DNA of 64,000 nucleotides from Elgaria multicarinata webbii. Taxonomy: Eukaryota; Chordata; Lepidosauria; Squamata; Anguidae. The notes under the pieces are model-generated. The model ran no database searches and was not told the DNA's origin. It was given only the letters and a program-made list of their open reading frames with translations. Every line of letters starts with the position of its first letter. Position 1 is the first letter of the stretch. This document shows, piece after piece, positions 1 through 12,500 of this stretch. The stretch spans positions 38,858,726 through 38,922,725 of the forward strand of contig NC_086178.1 in the NCBI RefSeq assembly GCF_023053635.1, in the 5' to 3' direction. Made by a program: the position numbers and the translations under genes.

Positions 1-205
1 GGAGTTTGTTTGTTTTTAACGGACCCCAGAATAGCTGTTTTTAGAAGGATATTTTTGTTTTTATGCTTTTTATGTTTTTAAACTTTGTATATTTGTTTTT
101 AATGTTTACTGTTTTTAACTTTTGCAAACCGCCCAGAGAGCTTCAGCTATGGGGTGGTATATAATATATAAATGCAATAAATAAATAAATAAATAATAAA
201 TAAAT
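1..205 (+). repeat. L2-like LINE 3' end
   Basis: T-rich 3' region ending in the hairpin tail CCGCCCAGAGAGCTTCAGC and then (AAAT)n. The same tail recurs many times in this window. The 5' part lies off the left edge. Confidence 0.7.
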
Positions 206-499
206 AATATTTTTTTAAATATTAAGTACTTTATAATCCTTATCTCATTCTTCTCACATCAATTGTATAAATAATTTTACAGGCTGGGAGATCGAGTCTA
301 AAAGTGACTAAAGTATTCAAGCAAGTCTACTGCTAATCTGGGAATTAAATTCAGGCTTCCAACGTCTCAAGTACAGCACCCTGCCCATACTGGCTTGTAC
401 TGAAACTCCAGTTTTAATTAGGGGTGGGTGGGGGGGGTTGCATGGATTTTAATGGAACTAAGGTGTAACATATACATATATATTCTCGAGTCTTATATT

Positions 500-1930
500 T
501 AGAACATAAGAAGTGCCCTGCTGGATCAGACCAAGGGTCCATCTAGTCCAGCACTCTGTTCACACAGAGATGAAGCAGCAGGGCATTTTTAATTTAATTT
601 TATTTATTACATTTTTATGTAATAGCCAAAGCTCTCTGGGCAGTTCACAAAAATTAAAACCATAATAAAACAACCAACAGTCTAAAAACACAAATACAAA
701 ATACAGTATAAAAAGCACAACCAGGATAAAACCACGCAGCCAAAATTGATATAAGATTAAAATGCAGAGTTAGAACAGTAAAATTTAAATTTAAGTTAAA
801 ATTAAGTGTTAAAATACTGAGAGACTAAAAAGGTCTTCAGCTGGTGACAAAAGGAGTAGTGTAGGCACCAGGCGGACCTCTCTGGGGAGCTCATTCCACA
901 ACCGGGGTGCCACGGCGGAGAAAGCCCTCCTCCTAGTAGACACCTGCCTCACTTCCTTTGGCAGGGGCTCACAAAGATGGGCCCCTGTAGATGATCTTAA
1001 GGTCCGGGAAGGTACATATACAATAGCACCCTCCCACCCATGTTTCCCAGCAATTGGTGCACACAGGCTTACTGCCTTGACTACTGGAGATAGCACACAA
1101 CCATCAGAGCTAGTAGCAATTGATAGCCATCACCTCCAGGAATGTATTCAACCCCCTTTTAAAGCCATCCATATTGGTGGCCATCACTCCACTTTGTGGT
1201 AGCGAGTTCCATAATTTAACTATGCGCTGTGTGAAGAAGTACTTCCTTTTATTTGTCCTGGATCTCCACCAATCAGCTTCATGAGATGACCACGGGTTCT
1301 AGTATTTTGAGAGAGGGAGAAAAATGTCTCCCTATCCAATGTCTCCCTAACCATCTAAATCATCAGAGCATTGATACGAATACAGATCCTTGCGGAACCC
1401 CACTGCTAACATCCCTCCATTGGGAGAATTTACCATTTATTCCTGCTTTTTGTTTTCTGTTGTTTAACCAGTTACTGATCCGTAAGAGGGCCTCTCTTTT
1501 TATTCCACAACTGCTAAGTTTGCTCAGGAGTCTTTGGTCAGGGTCTTTCTTAAAGGCCTTTTGGAAGTCCAAGTAAGCAATGTCTACCAGATCGCCCCTG
1601 TCCATATGTTTATTGAATCTTTCGAAGAGCTCTAAAAGGTTAGTGAGTTCAGACTTACCTTTGAGGAAGCCATGTTGATTCTTTTTCAGCAGGGCTTGTC
1701 CTTCTATATGCTTATAATTTTACTTTTAATTAGGATTTCAACCAATTTGCCCAAAACAGACATTATCTAACCAGTCTGTAATCCCCCCTCCCCAGATGTC
1801 TTTTTTAAAAAACTGGTGTTTTTAAAACACCAGTTTGGGTGCCATTCTCCATTCCTCCAGTAAAGAGGCTGATCGTAGGAGCATGTTACATATTTTGTCA
1901 TCCTCAAAATATGTCATTGTCCTGAATATT
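500..1930 (-). mobile_element. CR1 LINE fragment, interrupted by an L2-like element
   Basis: A 3' end that reads, on the plus strand, GCCCTGCTGGATCAGACC near 516 and continues after the L2-like insert at about 1025. At 1605-1363 the minus strand encodes reverse transcriptase sequence (VDIAYLDFQKAF, then KLSSCGI, then SGVPQGSV), typical of CR1. It is 5'-truncated near 1930 and the coding part is broken, so it is an old copy. Confidence 0.8.
585..1025 (-). mobile_element. L2-like LINE 3' fragment inserted in the CR1
   Basis: The minus strand encodes the end of an L2-type ORF2 (RRRAFSAVAPRLWNELPREV), followed by the T-rich 3' UTR and the AT-rich tail near 585. CR1 sequence flanks it on both sides, so it is the younger insertion. 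Boundaries are approximate. Confidence 0.75.
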
Positions 1931-4688
1931 CATGTGGTGAAGACTTCTGCTTACCTAGATTGGTATTCTACTAATAATAGTTCTGTAAATACATTAATAG
2001 TGTGATCTTATAATCAGAAATCCCTCCCCACTGAACGCACTTCCAGGCATGTGTGTATAGGATGCCAGCTTCATTAACTTACCTGTGCGTTTGAAGATAC
2101 CCATACATGTGATTCAGAGACATTGTAATCCATCCTTACTGCATCTTCATTTTGCCCACATTATGATACATACAAAAAATGGAGTTCCAATCCTATGCAT
2201 ATAGAATGTTCATGTTTATAATAATTCCTAATATTTATATGGCACTTTTTGAAAGTGTGCGCACTATCTCAGTAAGGATTTTACAACAACCCTATAAGGC
2301 ATGTCAATATTATTATTATCCTTATATTACAAATAGTGCTGCCTTGATCACACTTTGTAATAAAAAGATGGGATATCTATTTAATAAATAAAAACGTATA
2401 CTAGAGACTAAGAAAACACTGAGGGTGGGGGAAAGCGGGCAAAATGTTCCCACTTGCCTTTTGTATGGCGGGGGGTGGGTGGGGTTATGCCAGGGGCAAA
2501 AGAGAGGGAGCTCTCAGGATTAAAACGCAATCACATAATACAAGCTCCACAAAGCAGTTCCCTTACCACTAAGACACAACTGGGAGCAATCAGACACATG
2601 GGCCATTTGTCTCTGCAACATCCAATCATACTCCAGAAGCACGAAGGCTGCAGGAGGAACAGCTCATGTTTTATATGATGAAGCCACCCCCCACCCCGAT
2701 TCAAATCCAGGGAACAAGCCCACACTGAGATAAACCTGAACCAATCAGCAGGAACACTGCATGGATTAATCGCCTGGCTCCTGCATGGGCCAAGCAGACT
2801 TTTTGACCCACCTCTTCTTCCCCCATGTGACTAGCCCCTGCTATTCTGCCCAATGGTGCAGCCCCACCAGGGAGCATCCCAGTGCCTCTCCTCCACAGTA
2901 TTCCACCCTCCTCATCCCATACCCCATCCCACTGGCTGTCTCATACACTCTGGCAACAGCACCTATTACATCTGGGCACCTGAGAAGCCAGCCACTTCAC
3001 AATGCAGGGAACTGGATGGGGGGGGGGTACTCCAAGCCCATCACTCTCCCTCCCTCTCTTCAGAGTCCCATCCTAAGGCAAAGTGAAGCCAGGCTCTGTG
3101 TGTATTGGGGGGTGGGGAATCTCTATTTACCATTCCCTAGCAACAGACACAACACCTGTGGCATTGTCAAAGCCTTTATTCAACATCATTAGGAATGGTG
3201 GAGATTTTGAAAGGGAGAAATATATATGGGTTGTAGCAGGGGCAGTGGCCTTCATAGAACCAAGAGGGCAGCAACATATCTCCCCCACCCTTACCCCACC
3301 AGTATAATTGGTGTATGGGGATTGCTCTGTAAAATCTCTACAGCTAACAGCAGCTTTGAACATTAACATTTGCTTCTGCTTTAAGAAGCTAATTCAAGAG
3401 GTTTAAATGCCATAAATGCATTCCATTTTAATAAAAACAGGAGCTGAGAGCATGTTTAGACATGGATGAATGTTTCTGATAGCTAAGATCAGTTCTCATT
3501 TTCACATCCAAATCTCTACGTGCATGACACACTGGGGAAAAATATTTTGTATACTCCATTGGAAATGTACAGTCTTGCACAATCCCCAACTATTGCACTG
3601 AGATTTTTATAAAGAAATTCCTAGTGAATTATGTCCTATATATTTTTGCAAAAGCATGTAACAGGCAAGATCTTGCTGGCAAATATCAAGAGGGAACTTT
3701 GAATGAAACGAAGTGAAGCCTTTGTAAAAAAAAATGTTACAAACCAGCATGGCCCAGGGCATGGAATGCAGAACTTGACTCTGACTGAATATAACTATGC
3801 TCAGCCATGAACTCACTGGATAATCAGGAACATACTAGAATATCAATCTTAGTGAAGAAAAGTAGGATGTATATTGTCCCTCCCAGATGCAGAAATTCAA
3901 TATAACGGAATAAAGAACTGCCTTCCCCTTCTGCTGAAATCTGTGGAGACAGTAGCTCCCTGTGAATCACTGCTATGTTTTAACTACTTTTCTTTAATCA
4001 GGTTTTATAGAGATGAATGTTAAGTGGAACATAAAAGAAAAATATAATGCAAAGGTTAACATGTTTGTCGCAGCCTTTTACTCATTTCCATTAATGAATG
4101 CCTGCCGGATGAATTTAGCAGACATTCTGGATATTTTTCGTAATGGGTTTTAAAAATAATGGAAGTGGGCAACTCTAGGGATTGCAGTAATGGATTGTAT
4201 TGATTCTTTGGAATACATATATTAAAAGCTGCTTTTCTTCCTTTTCTCATTTCTCATTATATGAAAAATTACATGCAGCTGGATTAATTGTGTTGCTGTG
4301 GCTTGTGTAGATATTCAGACAACGGAATGCTCTCCTAGTGAACAATATAAGTCCTTTTATAGGTGTATAATGCGACAGACATTTGGTAAGGGTACACATA
4401 GCCACCTTCACAAAGCATGAGGGGGAGCAGCATTGCACCTCAGCACTCAGGGAAACTGGCCCACATGTGTGTAGAGATGTATGTTTGAAAGGCTCCTCCA
4501 TGTGAACAGGAATCCTCATCAGCCCAGGACTCCGCTTTGTGTGAAGATGGACTTTATGTATATACTCACTGAGGTCAAATGTACAGCTGCCATAACCTTA
4601 CTTGAGGGATATTTGAATCTATCAGACAGCTTGGCCGTATTGGACCTCCAAAAGAAGTATAAAAGGAAATCATCATTCTGTTTAGCTA
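1930..4688. other. intergenic stretch, mostly unassigned
   Basis: No gene recognised. About 2205-2340 resembles the core of a MIR-type SINE (ATTTATATGGCAC, then ACAACCCTATAAGG, then TATTATTATTATCC). The rest, including the C-rich part at 2440-3320, shows nothing I can name. Confidence 0.5.
2205..2340 (+). repeat. MIR-like SINE core
   Basis: Shows the order expected of a MIR core: ATATTTATATGGCAC, an AG-rich middle, ACAACCCTATAAGG and a short TTATTATTATCC segment. It is diverged, so the assignment is tentative. Confidence 0.5.
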
Positions 4689-5000
4689 GGATAGGGGTCC
4701 CCAACCTTTAGGGACCTGTAGGCACATTTGGACATTTGAGAATTTCTGGTGGACTTCACCAGCACAAAGTGACTGCTACAGTGGGGCTGCATAATGATAG
4801 AGTGGTTGCTGCAGGCAGGCTGGCTAATCACAAAGGATAAATATCTTAAGAAATTGAGCATAAGGCAAAGGCTGGATCTGAGCCCCAAATGCCAAGCTAC
4901 ATATTTGACTCCACATAGCATAACAAAATATGCATTTCACAGAAGGCAAACTGGAAAAGCTTAGCCTGCCAATCCAAGCAGGACCGGCCCAAGACATATT
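4689..5000 (+). mobile_element. hAT-like non-autonomous DNA transposon fragment
   Basis: Begins GGGGTCCCCAACCTTTAGGG and continues with GGCACATTTGGA. The same start appears in reverse complement ending near 56779. The terminus resembles hAT family ends. The right end was not located. Confidence 0.45.
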
Positions 5001-5214
5001 GCTGCCTCTCTCTTCACCCAGGGACACACATGCACTCTCTTTCTCTCAGAAGCACCACCCCGAACTCTCTCATACAACCCATCAGTACACAAGCACATAC
5101 CCTATTCATCCATCACACACCACACATCTCTCCATTCTCCTCCTCCCGTCACCAAGATTGTTTTGCTGAACCTTCTCAGCCCCTTCACAACTCTCCCAGA
5201 TCTATTAGTTTCTC

Positions 5215-5288
5215 TGAACTATTACCCCTCCTTTTATATTTACTGTTGTTCTCTGCCTCGATCAGAATGGAGGGGCAGGTAAGAAATA

Positions 5289-5342
<54 letters not shown>
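5215..5342 (+). repeat. retroposon tail with (ATT)n microsatellite
   Basis: CTGCCTCGATCAGAATGGAG, then GGGGCAGGTAAGAAATA, then (ATT)n at about 5286-5341. The same tail occurs at 20470-20535, so it is an interspersed retroposon 3' end with a grown microsatellite. Confidence 0.6.
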
Positions 5343-5343
<1 letters not shown>

Positions 5344-6203
5344 CTGCACCATCACAGGCCTGTACACACCTTTTCATTTCTCCACCCAAAGGTATCTGTA
5401 ACCCTGTTACTCCTTTTTCCGGTCTCTCCAATGTTTCTGCACCCTTTTGTATTGTCTCTGCATCCCACAGCGCTCACTCTCTTTTGTCCGCATCACCACA
5501 GTGTTCTATCCTCCTTTTCTTTTCTCACATCAGGTCTTTGCACCACCATCTCTGTTATATTTAGTGATTTATTTTCTCAACACACAAGGCTTTCACTCTC
5601 CCAGCAATTGAGGAAATTTCAGGTGCAAGTAAGCCAGGCAGTATGATTGGCTGCCTGCCTGTGCCAGGCTGAAAAATGCGGTGCCAAGTCCTTAAGATAC
5701 TTCTTAATTCAGGGATTGAAGAAATACTGCAGATGTGGTGATGGAGGAATTCATACATCTGCACTTTTGAAGGGCTTAGGCAGGCCTTACCCTGAGAAAT
5801 CAGAAAGAGCCAAATTGAGGGCTATTAGAAAATCCCATAGGGGCTACAATCAGCTTGTGGGCCTAATTTTGCACAAGTCTACTTTACAAAAATGTCTCAT
5901 CATATAACTGGGAGGAGGTGGGTTGAGAATTAAGTGATAAAGCAATCAATAATGTTTTGTATTCATATATTATTTTATATATTTGCAATTTATTGCAACC
6001 CATTAATTTGCATATTTGCAAATTAAATTTACTCTATAGTGGGATATGAATCATTGGCTAAAATTATACTGAAGTTTTGTACTATAGACTTTCACCTTAG
6101 TACTTTGGCTACTGGGCAGTACAGAGCGGTAATAAATGAATAAAAGTATGCACTTTAAGCATGATTCTTCTGAGTTTACACAATAGATTTAAGAGTTACT
6201 TTT
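5343..6203. other. flank downstream of MRPL44
   Basis: AT-rich sequence without recognised genes. Short open frames are not supported by any family match. Confidence 0.4.
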
Positions 6204-6292
6204 TTTATTAAATACCGTGCTTTTTCAACCCAGTAATTGCTCTCCAAAATGATACTAAATAGTAGGAAAAATCTTATACCACTGAATTTATT
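6204..6292 (-). terminator. candidate MRPL44 polyadenylation signals
   Basis: AATAAA occurs on the minus strand at 6292-6287, about 115 bases past the stop, and again at 6209-6204. Either could end the 3' UTR; neither is proven. Confidence 0.5.
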
Positions 6293-6405
6293 TGCAGAAA
6301 GGGAAATTAGTATTTTTAGAACCCAGGTTTCATAATCATTCACTCCTTACATTTTGCTCCCTGAAATGCAGAATCATTGCATATGGAAAAAGGAACCTTT
6401 TCTGC

Positions 6406-6577
6406 CTAACTGCTGCTAATAGCATTTTCTGCTCTCCGCTCCCGTTGTGGAGAAGAATAAACCCAGGGTCGCCTGTTCTCAGTGAACCCATACAGTTTCC
6501 GCAGGGCCACACGAGCAGCCTCTTCTTCAGCAGCTAATATTGTTTCACCAGTACCTTCAGCCAGAAGCTTCTTATCA
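6406..6577 (-). CDS. MRPL44: MRPL44 coding exon 4 with stop
   Basis: 172 nt to a TAG at 6408-6406. The acceptor is CCTTTCAG, just right of 6577. It encodes [19 protein letters not shown] through [11 protein letters not shown] to a C-terminus ending AENAISSS. It completes the double-stranded RNA-binding domain and ends like the mammalian protein. Confidence 0.95.
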
Positions 6578-9500
6578 CTGAAAGGAAAGGAAATAATTTT
6601 TGAGTTCTTGATTATTACTGTGTGTTCCATCATATATAACAGGCAATATATAACCCTCTCCACCGTGCCTGGGTCCAGCTCCAGCTGAGAGCCCCCTCCC
6701 TCCTGCTACCAACTGTCTTTGCAGAGGCCACCAGTGAGGGAGGAAGCAGCAGCCAGGCACCTCTCCACCATGCCTGGGTCCAGCTCCAGCTGAGAGCCCC
6801 CTCCCTCCTGCTACCAACTGTCTCTGCAGAGGCCACCAGTGAGGGAGGAAGCAGCAGCCAGGCACCTCTCCACCGTGCCTGGGTCCAGCTCCAGCTGAGA
6901 GCCCCCTCCCTCCTGCTGTCAACTGAAACTGCTGAACTTTCCAACTAAGATTGTAGTGCCTGAGTTTGCTTTCCTTTCCCCCCTCCTCCTCCTCCCTCCC
7001 AATCCCCTTTCCTTTTGTGTCATGTCTTTTAGATTGTAAGCCTGTGGGCAGGGACTGTCAAGAAATACTTTTGTAAGCCGCCGTGAGAGCCTTTTTTGGC
7101 TGAATGGCGGCATAAAAATCCTTAAATAAATAAATAAATAAATAGCAACTGAGCATTTGCCATATCAGTTCAGCGAACCTCAACATGTATGATGTGTTGA
7201 TGCATAACACCCAGTAACTTATAATGGCTTACTCTAAGCTACCATGTCTAAAACGATGTGTATGCATTATTTGGAAATGAAGATCTTCTCTTACTTCTCA
7301 GAGAACCATGGTTCTTCAAGGAACTGGTTTGGGTATCAAATCATTTGCTAACTATATATATTAATTCCATCCAGCTAGCCAACAGGTTGGCACTGATGCA
7401 AAATCCACAGTATCTTAAGTCAACATGTTGTTGAACCGTTTTAAAATACAAAGGGCACTGCATACAGAAATTAGTTATTTACAATCCTCCGAATTTTTAC
7501 AGATCTTGTCCATGAACAGATTATGTGGTAGAATTGTTTCTGGATTGTACTATTTCAGACTGCATACATTAATGGGTATGTCCTCCCAAACACACACAAA
7601 ACATTTTATTTGGAGAAATACTCAATTGTGCAGTACTCTACTGCAGACTCAAATGGCACTGTCCAGAAATAAGACAGTGCCGTTTACCCGTGATCTGCTG
7701 ACTGTGCAAGTCCAGCTTAAAAACTATTTTTTCTAGATTTCTGTTTTTAAGGATGTTATTTGCTGCTCTTATACTTGCTATTGCTTTTTATTGTATTGAT
7801 TTTATGCTATACCCATATCCAAATCAGATGAAGGGTAATCTTAAAATACCTTAATACATAAACTATTGTTACCTTATTAAGGTCCATGGGTTGGATCCAG
7901 ATTTTGCCTCTCATGTACAGAAGCACTCCTTCCATCTGCGGAAGGCTTCTGATCCAGCAGAGAAATCCTGCTGGCAGAATGGAGATGGAGGCAATTTTTG
8001 TTGATTTCCCCCTTCTTCTGCAGCCCTGTAAAAATCTGCTCTAGAGGAACGGGGGACCCTCCAGAGCAGTATAGGTAGTGATACAGGGACATGCAAGGGG
8101 AGGGGGAGAATTCAGCAAAAATCACTTCACCACCCAAACCCTTCTGCCTGTGGGAGTGGTTTCACTGGAACTCTGCTTAGGGAATGCTCCTATGGGCAGA
8201 GGGGAGGTCTTTTACTTACTTGAAGGCTCTTCTGATTCACTTCAATATGCAGAGGAAGAACTAGGTACAGGTTGGATTCATTTTTTGTGTATGTATGTAG
8301 GGTTGCAATGAGGTGCTTATTCTATCAGAAGTACTTAGCATGGATTGCCTGGTTTGTTAAAATTAATGCAAAGGCAGTCATGCATCTGATTATAATGGTC
8401 AATGCGAATTGCTCAGTGTACAGGAATTCAGAAATAAGACAAGACTAATCAAGATCTAACTAAGTTTGTTCCAAGGACTGAACAGTCATGCTTACACAAA
8501 CCAGAATGAATCTACAAGGTTACCCCCAACATACGGCAAAAGAAAAGAGCAGGACCTGCCAATGAATACAGTGACAACAAAAAGAAGAACTAGGATAAAG
8601 ATAAGACAAATGCTTGCTTATGTAATAAAGTCTCTCTCCCATTCCTTTTAAAAGCTCAAAATCCATCAGATTAACTCAGAGGCATTTGTAGTGAGCCTGA
8701 GGGCAGATTTTGACATTAGGATTTCTAAAACCAAGCTAAAGAATACCAGAGAAGTCTCTTCGTGTCTGAAAAATCTGACACCCATATCCTACAACTGCCA
8801 AGTTAGATGATTAGTACATTTATATCCTTTGGAGACGAAAGTGACAGAACCATGCAACTCCTTTATAAGATATATCTGAGACTTCGCAAAAAAATGTGGG
8901 AATACAGATTATTTGACCTGCTAGATGCAGTGTAGGGAGGATTCTATCTGCGCACTGGAAGCACCTCTGCCACCTTTGGACCCATCAAAGATCTGTATGT
9001 GGGCATCACATTTGACTCATGCTAACGTGTGTAGGCCCTAACTGCATTGTCAATTCTCAGAGGATATTGATTGCTTAAGCCTGGGCCTATGCATGTCACA
9101 TTTTTCATGCACACATGCAACCACTGGGCCTGGAAGCAGAAGAGGTGGTCCTAGTAGGTGGGGGAGGTACGATCTCAACATTTGCAGCCTGTAAGATCAT
9201 CCAAACCAGTCTAAACTCTTACTAACCAATACAATCCAACAAAGTACAAGGGCAGGGCAGTGGTAGCTCCTGACTGTCTGGTTAGCCTAGGTTCTGGAGC
9301 AGATATCTTCCTCTTCGCCAGTTCCTCCAGCAGCAAGCCCATGGGGTTCATAACATTCCACATCTCAAACAGTTCTTTTCCTATCAGTTGAGGAATGACA
9401 AAGTCCTGAATATAAAAAGGGGAAATTTTCAGATGTCAATATGTACAGTGTGAGCTCTTCATTTTCCAAGTGCCTGTATTAAATGTACATGTGCAACCAT

Positions 9501-12500
9501 TTGTCTCTTCCAAATCTTTGACAGCTTTATTTTGTATATTAAAAAAGGAGACTTTTTTTTAAAAAAAATCCTCTTAATATTCTGTGCAATCCAATTTGCA
9601 AATGTAAATTGGAGTGATATCATTTCTGTGCAACCACAGTGCAGAAAGAGAGCTGGGTCACAGAGGTTAAATGTCAATAAAGAAAAATTAGGTACTATAA
9701 TATATAGCATAGAAAATTCATATATTTTCATAAGGCAAGGGTAGTCAGTCCAGCTGTTTTGTATTTCAACATCCATCAGTCTCAAGCAGCATGACCAATA
9801 GTCAGGGATTATGGGAGCTATGGTCCAAAAGATCAGGATAGTATCTCGTTGCCTATCACTGTCTTAAGGCAACTCTGGTTTTCTTAGGCACAACTTATAA
9901 ACAGTCCTGCTTATAGGCTGCTTAAAGCATTGCTGCTGCTTCAATGATTCACATGGAGTAAGAGCTAAGAGGAGAACTGTAGGAGATCATGCTCTATTGA
10001 CGTTTGGGTAACAGTATGTAATTTATTATTCCTTATGTTATGACAGGCAGCATTGTAGCCCTGGATGGGTGCCAAAGAACTATTAATTCTGCTATACATA
10101 ATAATGATAATACCGCGCAATAACTTACCCTGACAAAGATCTCTGTTCTCTGAGGGCCACTGTTTTGAAGCAATGCCCCTATAACAGCAAAGAAAGTATG
10201 CTGAAGCACAGTAGGTGGCACAGGAAATTCTGCACAAAGTGTCAAGTCTTGAAGAGACAGGTTTCTGGCCAAGTAAGACACTGATTCTTCACTGGTGAGA
10301 AAGTTAACAAGGGCCTCAATGCCTGCAGGTGGCATTTCTGGATAAGCCTCTTCAAAGCACTGTTTGAGGTAAGAGCATGTAAAAGATGTCCCTTGCAGAG
10401 AAAGTTCATTATTGTCCTTGAGATTAAGAGCAACTGCTTCTTTCTCTAGTCCCAGTGATTGGCGTCTGGACTCTTCATGTTTAATATAACAACGATTAAC
10501 AAATGCAGTTTTGAGGACGTTCAATGAAAACTTCTCATGTATCCGGTGGCCGAAAGCCAGCACTTCTGCATGATAATCCCAGTTAGGCTTCTCAGAACTA
10601 CATAATGACAAACAACAACAACAAATGAACAAAAAGCCAGAAAACAATCAGAAAACATTTGAGACCAGGACTCTGTCTACACAGCGTTCCGAAGGCGCCC
10701 CGAAGCCCCTTGAGGGCGCCCCGAAAACACTCGTGTAGTACGTACCTTAATCGTCCCTAGAAGAGGCGGAGGAAGAGGCGTGCTTTGGCAGCACAGACTG
10801 CGGGCGGGCTGCTCCAGGCTCCGTTTCCCTTTAGCCAACAGGCCCTGTGAGAGCTCCCAGCAGCGGGGCTGGGTCGTGGGAGGGAAGAGAGCGGACGGGT
10901 GAGGAAAAGGGAGGGCGCCTCCCATGCCCTCGGGACCGTGCAGGGGCCTCCGCCACCCCTTTCCTCGCCCGTCCGCTCTCTTCCCTCCCACGACCCAGCC
11001 CCGCTGCTGGGAGCTCTCGCAGGGCCTGCTGGCTAAAGGGAAACGGAGCCTGGAGCAGACCGCCCGCAGTCTGCGCCGCCGAAGCACGCCTCCTCCTCCG
11101 CCTCTTCTGGGGACGATTAAGGTACATACTACACGAGCGTTTTCGGGGCGCCCTCAAGTGGCTTCGGGCACCTTCGGAACACTGTGTAGACTTGCCCCTA
11201 GATTCCCTTTAGCCCTTTATTCAAAATTTGGTCTTAAAAATTGTGTTCATTTTCACAGTTTAGGAAACCCTTGAATGTGAGAAAGCAAAGATTAAGAATG
11301 TGTTATGCACAATAAAACAGTTTTTCAGAGACTAAAGAATTAATTCCTGTTAGCAAATGCATTTTGAGAACAGAGAATTCCATAAACATCATTATTAATT
11401 ACTTTAAGCCACCAAATGTCCACAAAAGAAAGATTCCGCCCCGCCCCCCCATCTATAAACTATCTAATGTTGATCATGTTGACAGAAAGCAGGAACAAAT
11501 GGCAGCTGTGAAATTCAGGGATGGAAATTAAAGGCCTCTGCTGCTTTTGCCATATCACATATCACTCTCTCCCCGACCCCAGCACACACAAATCATAGTG
11601 TTTCTGGTGATTAACACAAACTAATCTTAATGACTGTTACACAGAAGAGGCACTAAAATCAGAGTAGTGGGGCAGGAGAACTGAAAAAATACTTCACTTT
11701 TGGAAGCCAGCATGCCCTTTTATTTTCAGGTCTTATGATAGTTGTATCACTCCAACAAACCTGGGGCAAAAATGAAATCAGACAAACTATCCAGTAAATC
11801 ATGAATCACTCCTGGCAAATGGTATATACAAAAGTGGTCTTTCTACCCATTTGAGAGCACAGGTTAGCTTTATTAATGAAAGTATAATTCAGGGTGCAAC
11901 ATAAATATTCCTATATATACATAATTGCAAATATAGACATACCTTCATGTAATTACACGTATTGAATATGACTTACTAGCAGGTTTGCCTATGATTTCAC
12001 AAGGAAACACCAAGTAACCCCCCCCTTTTTTTTTCTTTTTTTTTTTGGTGTAAACTGAATGTATCCTCAAAGTTAGGTTAGGACCAGATTAATTTGTTTT
12101 GATTTATAAGTGTACAAACATACAAATTTGTGTTCATGTTCTTTGTTTTTGTTTTATAAGTATTATTATTATTATTTATTTATATAGCACCATCAATGTA
12201 CATGGTGCTGTACAGAGTAAAACAGTAAATTGCAAGACCCTGCCGCATAGGCTTGTTGGCTGCCAAAAATGAAGACTTTCTTGGATGTTTTTGGGATACC
12301 TATGTTCAAGTCGGTACTTTGACTTCAACCCTAAATATTGGATTAAGCAATGTTTAGGATTGGATTATTAGAACTGCAGCCTTAATAATCAACACTAGAA
12401 ATGCACTTTTGTGTAGGTTGTGCAGAGTCCCCTCCCTCTTTCGACTCAACTCGACTCAGAGGCCAATTCAGCTTGGGGCACTTTGGGACTGGGTCGACCG

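Noticed and set aside
5185-5367. Poly-asparagine/leucine frames over the TAA/ATT runs (also at 14648 and 14680)
   Set aside because: Translation of microsatellites only.
6575-6944. Repetitive open frames of 104-115 codons next to MRPL44 exon 4
   Set aside because: They arise from the 105-bp tandem repeat in the intron and do not match the conserved MRPL44 sequence.
10677-11274. CpG-rich block as an alternative MRPL44 promoter and first exon
   Set aside because: The composition is explained by the palindrome. The genuine first exon with matching residues and phase is at 16358-16195.
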